NCBI GenBank assembly: GCA_033964015.1
Contig: CM066924.1
Location: forward strand, 5,934,251-5,998,250
From: Scolanthus callimorphus
Lineage: Eukaryota > Cnidaria > Anthozoa > Actiniaria > Edwardsiidae
DNA length: 64,000 bases
Reading direction: 5' to 3'
The translations under genes were made by a program, and so were the position numbers. Within the stretch, counting starts at the first letter, position 1. Each line of letters opens with the position of its first letter. The notes beneath the pieces were generated by a model. The model made no database searches. It was not told where the DNA came from and saw only the letters and a program-made list of their open reading frames with translations. Positions 45,229 through 55,800 of this stretch are shown one piece after another.

Positions 45229-46899
45229 TAGCATCTTCCGTGGGTTTTTTCCATATCAAGATAGTTCCCTTGTAAATGTGTCGACTTTCTTCAACTTCCT
45301 TATAAGGAAATATCTGTATACCATATTTGGAATCCTAGTAAGTTTTTCACTATTTTTATTGACCTAGAAAGCTTAAAACTCAACCAGAACTCAGATACAC
45401 TTGAGAAAAGATGTTATGTGCATTTTCCACTGTGTTTTTCACGGTCAAGAACCTGTAAACAGGTAGACAAGACACCACAGGAAGCCCGCTCGATATCTAA
45501 AAAGACGACACTGTTATCTTGATATGCAAGGGGTGCAACCCCCAAAAAGTTCTTCCATAGGTATTTCCGAGGGTAGTAGAGCAAGAATTTCTCAGAGGAG
45601 TTAGGGAGGGAGCTAATATAAAAATTGAATGGCCCATAGCGATCACGCGGAGCAAATTGGGGGCCCTGAATTTTTTAAGCGAACACAAGGGGGGTCTTGA
45701 AAGGCGAAAATGGCAGTTAAGGGGGGTTTTGCGAAACAATTATTTTGTCTATATCAGCAAAAAGTCAAAAAAAACAATTTGGCTCTTGGTACGCGCTCGC
45801 CATCTACTCAATCTTAACACTCCTGATCATTGTAACAGACCGAGATACTGCCTTCAGAAAAGAAGGGGAGGTTTTAGTGACTTGCCATGATAGCCATTGT
45901 GGGAGACCTTATGTTAGGCTTGGAAATGGGATTGGAGTCACTGGGATTTGGCCAATAGAACTAGAAATGGGTCAATTTGCCGTTAACTGAACCAACAATG
46001 AAATATCAATGTCTGTAAAGAGTGGCTTTAAAAATGTGTGAACTGCTTTTTAAAATTTTGCCCTACGACTGCAATACAAAAACTCTGTACCCCTGTACAC
46101 ATGTCTAAAAGTCACTTTTTAACGCTGGGATCTTGCGAAACTTTTACACTGAGAAATGGGATTTGGACCCCCTTCAGGACCTGTTTGAATCATTTTGACT
46201 GACATGGATGGAGGGGAAGGGCGGTCCTGAATGTTTCAGTCTATCAGAGGGGGGCTACCGAAAACAATCAATGCTATCAGGTGGGGTTCTTAAAATCTTT
46301 TTGGATCACAAGTATTCTCTCCTCCAACCCCCTCTCTGACATAAATAATGACCGGTCCCTTAGGGTACGTGCTCGCGGCAAAAAATGCGAGATGCTAGTG
46401 CCGGTACCGTTGTTTCTTGCGCGATTGTGGCTTGAATTTGAGAGCTATGTTGAAAATGGTATCTTTTAGGGGCTAAAATTTTGGTTGACCATGCCTAGAT
46501 TGGTATCTTTTAGGGTTGACATTTTATTTTCCCACGAGCACCCCCGCCCGACGACATATGGGAGTCCCCCCCCCCCCCCCCCCCCCCGGGTAGTCAGGTC
46601 GGCCCAGGAGGAGCCACTTAGGACCCTCCATCACCTATTGTTTGGTGTCCGAGGCACGGTTAAAAACGGAATTTTTTTCACAACTCCCTGGTTAAAACAA
46701 GGCAATGTGTCAATAAAAAAGTCCAATAAGGCAAGACCGTGCGATACGGTCGCAACGTATTCTGTTGCGTTTTATATATATCCGTCCAATAAGTGAATTA
46801 TTGTTTAGCAATCAACTGGAAAGACATCACGACGAGTATACGAACAAAGCAAAACAAAATACAAGTACAAGAAAAGCGAAAAATACTAGAGAAAGTAAA
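45229..46899. other. Transposon debris, no gene recognised
   Basis: It holds a solo right end of the GGGAC type (inverse GGGACCGGTCATTATTTATG, ending 46360), G-rich blocks, and a partial motif-tiled copy (46455-46590, two GTATCTTTTAGGGG plus C22 at 46566-46587). ORFs of 62-103 codons across it are not recognisable. Confidence 0.5.
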
Positions 46900-46902
46900 T
46901 AA

Positions 46903-48000
46903 CTGACGGACCATTTGATACTTGATGGGATGGGGTGAGGGGGGGTCGCTGATTCAAAAAAAAAAATTCGAGCAAGCATCTGAGCTAGAAAAAATATCGC
47001 ACATGCAAAAGCTGGTGGCGAAAAAAAGTAGAGCCTTCAAACTCTCTCCTTATTTACCGTTTTTAGGGAACCTGACTCTATAAATAGAAGGATTTTTGGT
47101 GGTTCGCGCTGCACGCTCGCCATCTACAAAAATTAAAACATTAGATATTCGTCAGGGAGGGGGGGGGGGGGGTGGGGGGAGGGGGTTCCAGGGGTCCGGA
47201 ACCCCTCTATTTTTAGCCAACATATATTTTTTAAATCAATTAATTAATTCTAACTTAGAAGAATTCGAGTAATATTTAGATGAAATCCCTTCGACACCGT
47301 GTCAGTTCAAAATAAAGCTTGACTTGCCAGGTCTACAGTTTTCTTCCCGAAATTTATGGGTAGGAAAGAGGAAAAGCAAAGTGAACCCCCCCCCCCCCCC
47401 CCTTCAAAAAATCCTGGGTACGCCCCTGTTCGTTTTACGATAAGTAAAGGTTTACTTATTTTCACTGATATGTCAAAATTGCAGTAGCGTCGCGCTCATT
47501 AAAAGCGTACGCTGTGGTGTAGTATTACAAACTACACATCGTACTAGGCATGATTAATTTTTGAAAATTTTTTTGAAAGTTCCCGTTGAAATGTGTCGTT
47601 TTCTAAAATTTCCTTATGTGAAAGTTTCTACTTACCATATTTGGAAGTCCAGAAGTTTTCCTAGCTTATTTCTTGCCCTAAATTGTCAAAAAGTTGCGCC
47701 AAAACTTGCAGGTTTTGGAGAAAATCGCTGTACTGTAGGCAGCCAACTTTATTTTGGCCCCAGGAGCCCAGAAATTCAAACACAGGTAGCCCGCGTCACG
47801 CACGGTTGGCATTGACAAAACGACACATTTATTTTGATATGTCAGTGATGTGTTGAACCAAAAAAGAAATATCAGGGAAAAATATCGAGCACAGTCACGT
47901 TCTAGGGAAAAAAAAATCCAGCATGAGCAAAACTTGACGCGAAAATAATATCGAGCCCAAAAAATTAGCCACTCCCCCCATATATCAAATGGTCCGTCCC
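46903..48000. mobile_element. Harbinger-like element with TAA duplications
   Basis: The right end (inverse GGGACGGACCATTTGATATA) is intact, and the left end reads CTGACGGACCATTTGATA, with its GG replaced. TAA flanks both sides (46900-46902 and 48001-48003). A further insertion with an AAATCCTGGGTACGCCCCTG-type end (inverted) occupies about 47155-47430, near two G/C tracts. Confidence 0.75.
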
Positions 48001-48089
48001 TAATTGTTTTGTTAATTTATTTTTGAAAGGTTTCGATTGAGCACTTTTCATTTTTGTCAATAGAATTCCAGGTTTTAACTCAAGAATCT

Positions 48090-48140
48090 TATAGCGGAGC
48101 TCCAGCGCGGGCCGAAGGCCCGCGCAAGCGGAGCACCATA
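48090..48140. repeat. GC hairpin unit 1 (GCGGAGC, GAA loop)
   Basis: The unit reads TATAGCGGAGCTCCA, then the stem GCGCGGGCC, loop GAA, stem GGCCCGCGC, then AAGCGGAGCACCATA. A sister unit lies 500 bases downstream in the same orientation with a different but still complementary stem. Confidence 0.8.
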
Positions 48141-48590
48141 CCTAAGGGAAAAACGTATACATCGAGTTGATTTTTGAACGACACGGGCATTATGGATCAT
48201 TTTGATGACGTCATTGATGGCGTGAGGGAACGTGAGTTTGGTGTAGAGTTCCTCTTATGGTTTTTGAAAGTTTGTCCAAGTTTGGGTTCTATACAAGCTT
48301 CCTTCGGGAGATATGATTTTTTCTTTATTTTTCTGGTATTAAACCTATAGCGTCCGCCGTCCGTCCGCCGTCCGTGTACACATGGGACCCTGTGGTATGC
48401 AAAGAAAAAATATTATACCTCCTCAAGGGAACATGCTAAGACAGCCATACTTGGGATATTTTGTCTATGCCACAAGGGGGGTGCTGTAGCACGGTCACGT
48501 GATGTGACGTCATCGATGACGTCATCAATGATTGAAAATAATTATCTCATGAAGAGAAGGCTCTAAAACAACCAAACTTGGGTAGTGTGT
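48141..48590. other. Spacer between the two hairpin units
   Basis: It contains GATGACGTCATTGATGG and ATCGATGACGTCATCAATG (CRE-like TGACGTCA palindromes) and repeated CCGTCCGTCCGCCGTCC. There is no coding sequence. It probably belongs to the same repeat as the hairpins. Confidence 0.45.
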
Positions 48591-48642
48591 TATAGCGGAG
48601 CTCCCGCGGGCGCCGAAGGCGCCCGCTTAGCGGAGCCCCATA
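48591..48642. repeat. GC hairpin unit 2
   Basis: The unit reads TATAGCGGAGCTCCC, then the stem GCGGGCGCC, loop GAA, stem GGCGCCCGC, then TTAGCGGAGCCCCATA. Compared with unit 1 the two stem strands have changed together. Confidence 0.8.
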
Positions 48643-49474
48643 GCTACATGCAGTAGAAAAGGAACAACACAAAAGTGTTTATGCATCGACCTGTTTTTCT
48701 GATGGACTTCCGTTTGTTCGTCCGTGTGTCCGTCGTCGCAGAGGCGCGGGTTGCCTGTCTCGGTTTAGGCGGGAAAATGAGCACGCTCGCGCGTTCAAAT
48801 TGGCGATTGGCGATTTTATTTGAAAGGGGATTTTTTTCTTTGAGACTTTACTTCGTGTGAACTTCGTGACTTCGTGTCAGTTTTCGTCATGAGGAAGACG
48901 GTTTTTCTCTTCATAAAAAAATGAAACGTTAAATCAAGCTGACAAATCAAATTGAGAAAATGAGTTATCATGGAGCGGAAAAAGCTGAGATTGATGTCAT
49001 GAACATGAATAAATAAAGTTTATCGTGGGAAAGAAACAAGCGCCCGTAGAGAAATTGCCAGGGAAGACATGTCGAAAAAGAAGACAAACGAAGAGCTAGC
49101 GCGCAAGAGAAAGCACAAACAACGATAAGAAACTAATTCTCAAGGTTGGTACTTGACTTTGTAGCTAGAGTATAAAGGGACAATTAGTAGTAATCATTTT
49201 TTATCATCGCAAACTTTCATTCGAGTTTTTTTCGAGCTTTCGCGGCTCGCTTCTACGCTAGTTTGAAAAAGATGAAAGTTGCACGGGGGACGATGTACCG
49301 CGCGCAAGAGAGATTTCTCTCGGGAGATTTGTTATTTTGCACGCTCAGCTTTTGTGTTAAGCTTTTTTTCAGGATTGCAATCTGGGCAGAATACCGTATT
49401 TTCTAGTGATTTAGTAGAACTGACTGCCGTTATTCAGTGGCTGTTTTTATCCTTTGGCGTGGAGACCCGGGAGG
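48643..49474. other. No gene recognised
   Basis: AT-rich DNA. The 134-codon plus ORF at 49279-49683 overlaps the next mobile element and is not a conserved protein. Confidence 0.45.
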
Positions 49475-49816
49475 GGGACTCTCATATTTTTGGGGCGGGG
49501 GTGCTCGTCGGAACTTTCGATTTACCCCTAAAGGTACCTAAAATGGCGTCGTCGTTAGTTTATTTGACCCCCAAAAGGTACCAACAGACGTATTTTTCCC
49601 TCGTATTTTCTCTTGTATTTTTTCCGAGCGAAATACGTCTGAAATTCAGGCTTCAAACAAGCGTGATTTGCTTGATTTGCTAGACGGACCCCTAACAGGT
49701 ACCTATCTAGAAAAAAAATTGAAAGTTTTCAAATTTTACCCCTAAAAGGTACCAGAGGCCAAATTTCAAACCCTAAAAGGTACGACGAGCACCCCCGCCC
49801 CAAAAATATGGATACT
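49475..49816. mobile_element. Motif-tiled MITE with ACCCCTAAAAGGTACC repeats
   Basis: The ends GGGACTCTCATATTTTTGGG and the near-inverse, with GGGGGTGCTCGTCG just inside, bound five copies of ACCCCTAAAAGGTACC or close variants, all in the same direction. This is the clearest bounded member of a family that also includes 28085-28545 and 46455-46590. Confidence 0.75.
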
Positions 49817-49967
49817 GGTCGGCAGTGTCAGGCATGAACTTAGAAGTGGAAGTTTAAATTTTGCTCATTTAAAATATCAACCAAGGGGATTCAACATAGA
49901 GGATTTTTTTTCTTCGAATTGTCATTTACTTGAAGTTTTGACAGGCCCCTGAAATTGATTTATAACA

Positions 49968-51174
49968 CTATATTGCCTGTTTCAGGCACTCCTATCATTA
50001 TTTTTTAAATAATTATGAAAAATATGATCTACTTTGTCTTCCATAGTAGAAGACCACTTTGTGAGGGGTCCCTAACATGCTCCGGATCATCTGCATTCTC
50101 CCCTCATATTAGCCTCATTCAAGGTTGTACATTTCTTTGTTAATTATCACTTTTTGTGAACGGAAATATGTTGACTGAATGTAAAAAAGTTACATTGAAG
50201 ATACATGTACATTGTATGTTTATTAGTATGTATAAATAAATAATAAATATTCATTCATTCATATTTTCCTGCTTCTGATTGGTTGATCACCACTGGCAAA
50301 TTCTTGATGTTTTTAAAGGCAAGCGACTAATTCCATCATGACATCAAAGATTGGATAAGTTGAAGTTGTTGCAAGTGTTACATCACACCTTTGTAGCAGG
50401 ATGGCAAACTGGCTGCTCCGGGCTTGAAATTGTGCCAGATAGAGGTGTAAATACACCTAAAAAGATTCCTTTTACACCTAACTTTTTCACTTAGGCATAA
50501 AAAATCAACAACTGTTTTTCATTTTCTACAGTGTTCACTTAGTGTATTTACGCCTATATTTTTGAGGAATTACACCTATAATGTTCATGGTACATGGCAT
50601 AAAATACGACTTTGATTAGTATTTAGTTTCAAGCCCTGTCAACTCCCTCAAAGAATTAAAGCTGGGAAATCTATTTGAATGAATAATAAAACAATTAAAA
50701 GCTTGAATGAATATAAACAATCATGAATTCAGCTTTGTATGATATGGATATTATTAAGATCTAGGGGATGTTATTTACATTGACCTTTTCACCTCAAGAT
50801 AATAATATACCACCATTGATCTGAATAATTATCTATATCATACTCACAGAATTCATTAATTGCTAAACTGCATGGTCACATCCGATCACCTTTTAAACAG
50901 ATTTAGAAAAAAAAGTTTATCATGTATGAATTAGTTCTAATTTTTTATATTTTTTATTGAACTAAAAAATATTTACCTACAACAATTGAATGAGACTAAC
51001 ATGGAGTGAGAATTTAATTTAATTTAATTTTGTTCCCAAAATGGAACCAGATGCAATCCAGAGCATGTTAGGGACAAAAGTGGTCTTCTATTGGTAGGTT
51101 AAGTAGATCATATTTTTCATTATTATTGAAAAATGAATTATGATAGAGGGCCTGATACAAGATATTGCACATGA
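49968..51174. mobile_element. 1.2-kb element with about 120-bp inverted arms
   Basis: The arms 49968-50092 and 51055-51174 share GAAAAATATGATCTACTT and CCCTAACATGCTC in inverse. The interior is AT-rich and includes a (ATTC)n stretch after TATAAATAAATAATAAA, reminiscent of a LINE tail. It lies just left of the sequence gap. Confidence 0.65.
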
Positions 51175-51305
51175 TATAGGCATATAAATACTGCTTTTTG
51201 GGAGGGGGGCATAGCTGTCAACTCCACCCGCATTAGGCAGGTGTCACAAGATTTTGAAGCCTGTCATTTTTTTTTATACATTTACTGTATTTCACCATTG
51301 TCGCC

Positions 51306-51405
51306 NNNNNNNNNNNNNNNNNNNNNNNNNNNNNNNNNNNNNNNNNNNNNNNNNNNNNNNNNNNNNNNNNNNNNNNNNNNNNNNNNNNNNNNNNNNNNNN
51401 NNNNN
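51306..51405. other. Assembly gap (100 N)
   Basis: Exactly 100 N, the usual placeholder for a gap of unknown length. ORFs through it are meaningless. The distance from the 49.9-kb element to the multidomain gene is therefore uncertain. Confidence 1.
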
Positions 51406-52690
51406 AAAACTAAAACAAGTCTTGCTCAAGTCCATAAGGAATTCACATTTGCTTGCCAAGGTTTAGGAAGATGATTTTCATGAAAAGGAACCGAATTTCT
51501 CCCTCCATCCAAAGCCATCTATCGATCTCCCATCTTGTTGACAAGGCTCAAACAGATCGAGTGGCGTGACAGCTAGCGCGCATTTGATTGGCTCGTTAGC
51601 AAAATCCATTGTTTATTTAGCCAATCAGCTTCATGAAATACCTGCACTCATTTGAGTGCAATTACTTTTTTGGAGTGCAAATTACTTTTGTAATTGCACT
51701 GCTCTCGACCAATCAGAATCGAGAAATTTTTGCATCCATATTATTAGACTAATAATAGACACCCTTGAAACCCCAAAAAACTGGATACCTGTTTTGGTAA
51801 GAGTCGTCCACATGATAAGCTGGCACTTGGATTCGATTCGAACTTTTCTCGTTCAATTTGGAATCAATTGTGCGTTCTCAGAAAGCTCAAATTGCACTCG
51901 CCTAGCGGCTCGTGTTTTGGTGTACTCGTTGATTTATCCCAAATTGAGCTCGACGACGTATGATTTGCTATACAAATGCCTGCAAGTGTAAATACATGTA
52001 TCTGTGCCTGCATGTTCCTCCTTATGCGACTATGTCAGCGTCGCATTCGGGTCGTCTCCGCTGAAGTCACTCCTTGATTGGGTTTTAGGCTTGCCTGATC
52101 AATAGATAGATTGAGTAGTGCGGATATTCATAGCCAAGGGTCTCTGTACTAGGGGTCCAGTTGGTGTAGCAAAGACCAGTTTCTTCGTGATGGCAGTGTT
52201 TGGACTATTTTCCAGTATTTTCCAATAAATTACGGATGGACTTTGTATGGACAATATTTCGATATTTTTGTAACGGACTTAATAGCCTTCCTCTTCTCCT
52301 TCTGGTGTTAACTTCCTGGCCCAGCCTCCCTTCACCATATTTCTTAGTAGTTGAATCCAGCAACTTTCAAGTTTCATTATGAGGGATGCTTGTGTAACAT
52401 ATACCAGTCGAGATCGAATACATGCTTCCTACGATAACCCTTGTTGATGTCTCTCTCACTGAGAACATTGCTCGGTTCAGAGAATTTTCCCACAGCTCTT
52501 GATATTCGCATTTCTGTAATGTATGAAATCATATGCATGTCCACAGTTTTCTTTTGAAATAGGACATTGAACTACTACCGAGAGCGTTAATGAATGTGAA
52601 GTTGCTGCTATATGAAAATAGCAGCAAGCTATTGTCAATATTAGTGTGGGATTTCTCCCACGCTAGATGGTTTTTTGACACTTTAATAAG

Positions 52691-52721
<31 letters not shown>

Positions 52722-52873
52722 AAATGCAAAGATGGATTCCGAATTTTAGCTGCATATAGAGAAACATGAACAACGAGTAGGCGAGGTTCAGTTGTTCGTC
52801 ATCGTCCTCGTTGCCGTCGTCGCAACTATTGGCTAGCTAATCCAATCGATGTGTAATTATTTCAGATTTACAG
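51406..52873. other. Upstream region of the multidomain gene
   Basis: The first exon(s) of the downstream gene should lie here or farther left. A possible signal-peptide exon (ATG at 52233, MDFVWTIFRYFCNGLNSL followed by PLLLL, ending before gtgtta at about 52302) would join in phase 0 to 52874, but its donor is weak. A (ATCT)n microsatellite lies at about 52692-52721 and a GTGTGGGATTTCTCCCACG hairpin just before it. Confidence 0.35.
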
Positions 52874-55800
52874 AGTGAGTTCCATGGTGTCCACCAAGAA
52901 GTATGGTTCCAAGTGACATCGGGGTCTCTAACCAGTCTACGCGCTAACGTGCGTTACCCCAAACAGCCCGATACTGTCAATAGGCTTAAGTCGTTCAACG
53001 CACCCTATAACATAGCACCCAATTATGGACAAAGACTCCTGGCATACATCCAAGTAAGCACATGCTTATTGCTGATGGTATTGGCACCGTTGAACCACAA
53101 TCATGATAACGAATATAGCTATACGAAATAGAATGGGACTGCATTTACGTCGTTCTCGCCACCTTTATTAGCATAATAATTTGTGCTTTGTACTTTTTTC
53201 GTCATATCTAATGACACGCAGGTACCTATCAGTGGTCCATATTTGTTCTACGTTGCCTGTGACGACGAATGTGAGCTCTGGCTAGACACGTCTGGGAAAA
53301 GTGTGACGCAGAGGAACACCGTCGAGGATACAGCAACCAATAACATGATAGCGAGACTCCAGATGCACTATCGAGTTAGATATCAGCAGTGGGACAGGTA
53401 TGCGTGTATAAATTTGTGCCCTACTTCTGTAACGACAATCTCTACTATTACAAAAGATCTTGTCCTGACAGGCTCGTTTACTTATGTAGAACCACTTCAG
53501 CAAAAAACAGCCAATCATCACACAGAGGTCGAATGATCTTCAAACGCTAAACATAAACATAAACAGAGCACCTCTTTTCTAGGTATCCAATAAAGCAACA
53601 ATCTGTACCAGTTTTGCTGAGTAAGTGTCAACTTTACACGTTGGAAATGCTTATGAAGCAAGGCCACCAGCAAGACTGCGCGTCCTTGGGCATACGACTT
53701 CCTAATGGAACTTACGAAAGACCCATTCCAGGAAACCGGCTTTTCTGGACATTTCCAGGTATATATCGCTCTGATTTTCTATTTGCGCCCTTAAGTAAGG
53801 GAAGGGGCAATACACATATAAAACGCAGACAATTCAAATCCCAGACGTTCCCAGTGTGTTTGCATAGACTGTACAGGTTGTGTTTGGAAAACAATTGTTT
53901 TGTGGCAACAGAAAGAAAGCATTTTTTCCGATAGCTCCGATGCCCTGAGCAACTTTATTTGACTTGGAGGAGTTCTCCTAGTACCAATAACTCCACGAAC
54001 CTTCAACAGTGAAATATGAAGGCCTTCATTTATTTCCTGTCCTTGAAAAAAAATTCCTTATGCCTATAGATCAAATATCCAGCAAGCCTAACTCTAGCCC
54101 CACCTCAACTAAATCTCTTTCGGAAGTGGAACGATAATAGATGAACTGTTTCATCTGATACTCTCTATTATCCTCTAACAGCCTGAGTGGACAAGTAAAC
54201 ACCGTGGGCGATACATAAAAAAATAAAAGCCCGCTCTTATAGACTTCCTTCAATCCGAACAGTGGCCTAGAATATGATTTGCTTTCTGTACTTTTGTTCA
54301 AACTTCAATGAAAATTATTGTCAGGTCAAAGCTTGCGAATTATAATTATTCCTGCACATAAATGTAAGCAATCTGTAACAGAACCATTTAGGTCTGGATG
54401 TCTATGGTGCTTTCAGCCGTGCGAACTGAGTTCTTTTTTAGTTTCTGGGAGGCTCCAACATGGCGGCTTTGTCCCTTGCTTAAGAAATCGTTGTTTCAAT
54501 AAGAACGTAAAGGTGAACCATCAAAAACATGCACACTGGTGAGATTTCCTCCTTCTGTTCAGGTTTGTGACTTCGGCTCCAACATCTGTTTTTTAGTATA
54601 GATTTTGTTATATCCTATAACACAGTTCCCCAAGTATGCAAGAAAATGGCGTGGTTTTGCAATTCTGTGGCGCCGTTTTTTCCAAGATCCTGTGGTAAAA
54701 GTAAATTGACATTATTATAACATCACGTATTATATATATGATTTCCTCAATATTCCATAAAACGACGAAGAGCTATTGAGACAATTCAGATAATTTGGCT
54801 TAAAGAACGAAACATTTCTGGAGGCAGTGATAAGACGTACATCTTTCAATATACATAAATCCATACATTTTTTGGCAGGACTTAGCGATATTGAGTTCAA
54901 CCTCGTAGGTGACAACCCATCGAAGGCTGTAACCGAAGTTGGAAAGATGTTGGAAATAAAAGGTGAACAATTTAATTTATGAATGTTTATTATTCAGCAC
55001 ATCGATCTACTGCCCGTGAAATATGGTCACTAAAAATCCAGTATATGTATTCTGACACATATCCTGCGATATCTATTATCTGAGCAAAACTTCAAGTATT
55101 GGCAACTCTTTTTTTAAATCTTTTTGAGCTATGTGCTAAATCAGCCACTATCGATTTTGCATGTATAATATCATCTGACGTACATGTTAAATATCAGAAT
55201 GACTGTTATTTAACATATTTGTATCACTAAGATTTCTCTGCTGATTGCTGATGATTTTGTTATTCTATGCCGGAAATTATGACCTTCACTCGAAACATAG
55301 TAGAATTGTAGTTATGATTGATTTCTTTTTTATTCCTTCACTGTAGCCCGTTATAGATATTGTTGCCATGGTGTATACTGTCCATCCTGTCCTGTAATAC
55401 TCCATCTTCTAATCCTCAACAAAACATTCCTGGTGAACGACACACTCCAAATGACTTGTACTCAGGAACACTTTGAAACAACACTAAACACGTTGGTTCA
55501 GCCTCAGCGTTATGACGTTAAAGTAAGGGTTTGTAAACTTGTGAAAGAATAGGCCTTATCACGGTTTCTGCCGCCAAAACTCCACATAAACTCTGCAAAC
55601 GCGAAGGGAAATCGTTGCGAAACTATCAAACATATTGGCAAAATATGTAGCATTGAGATAGTGGCTGAAACAGTTCACCTGTAAAGTTTGGAGGCTATAG
55701 CTACTGTGAGAATCGAGCAATTGCGTTTTTAATTCTTAATAACTGACGCCATGTAAAATCTGTCAGATTTCTGTGCATCGATGCGTAAAAAGCTTGTCAA

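Noticed and set aside
49279..49683. 134-codon plus-strand ORF
   Set aside because: It runs into a motif-tiled MITE and resembles no protein family.
51241..51474. ORFs crossing the N run
   Set aside because: They are produced by translating the assembly gap.
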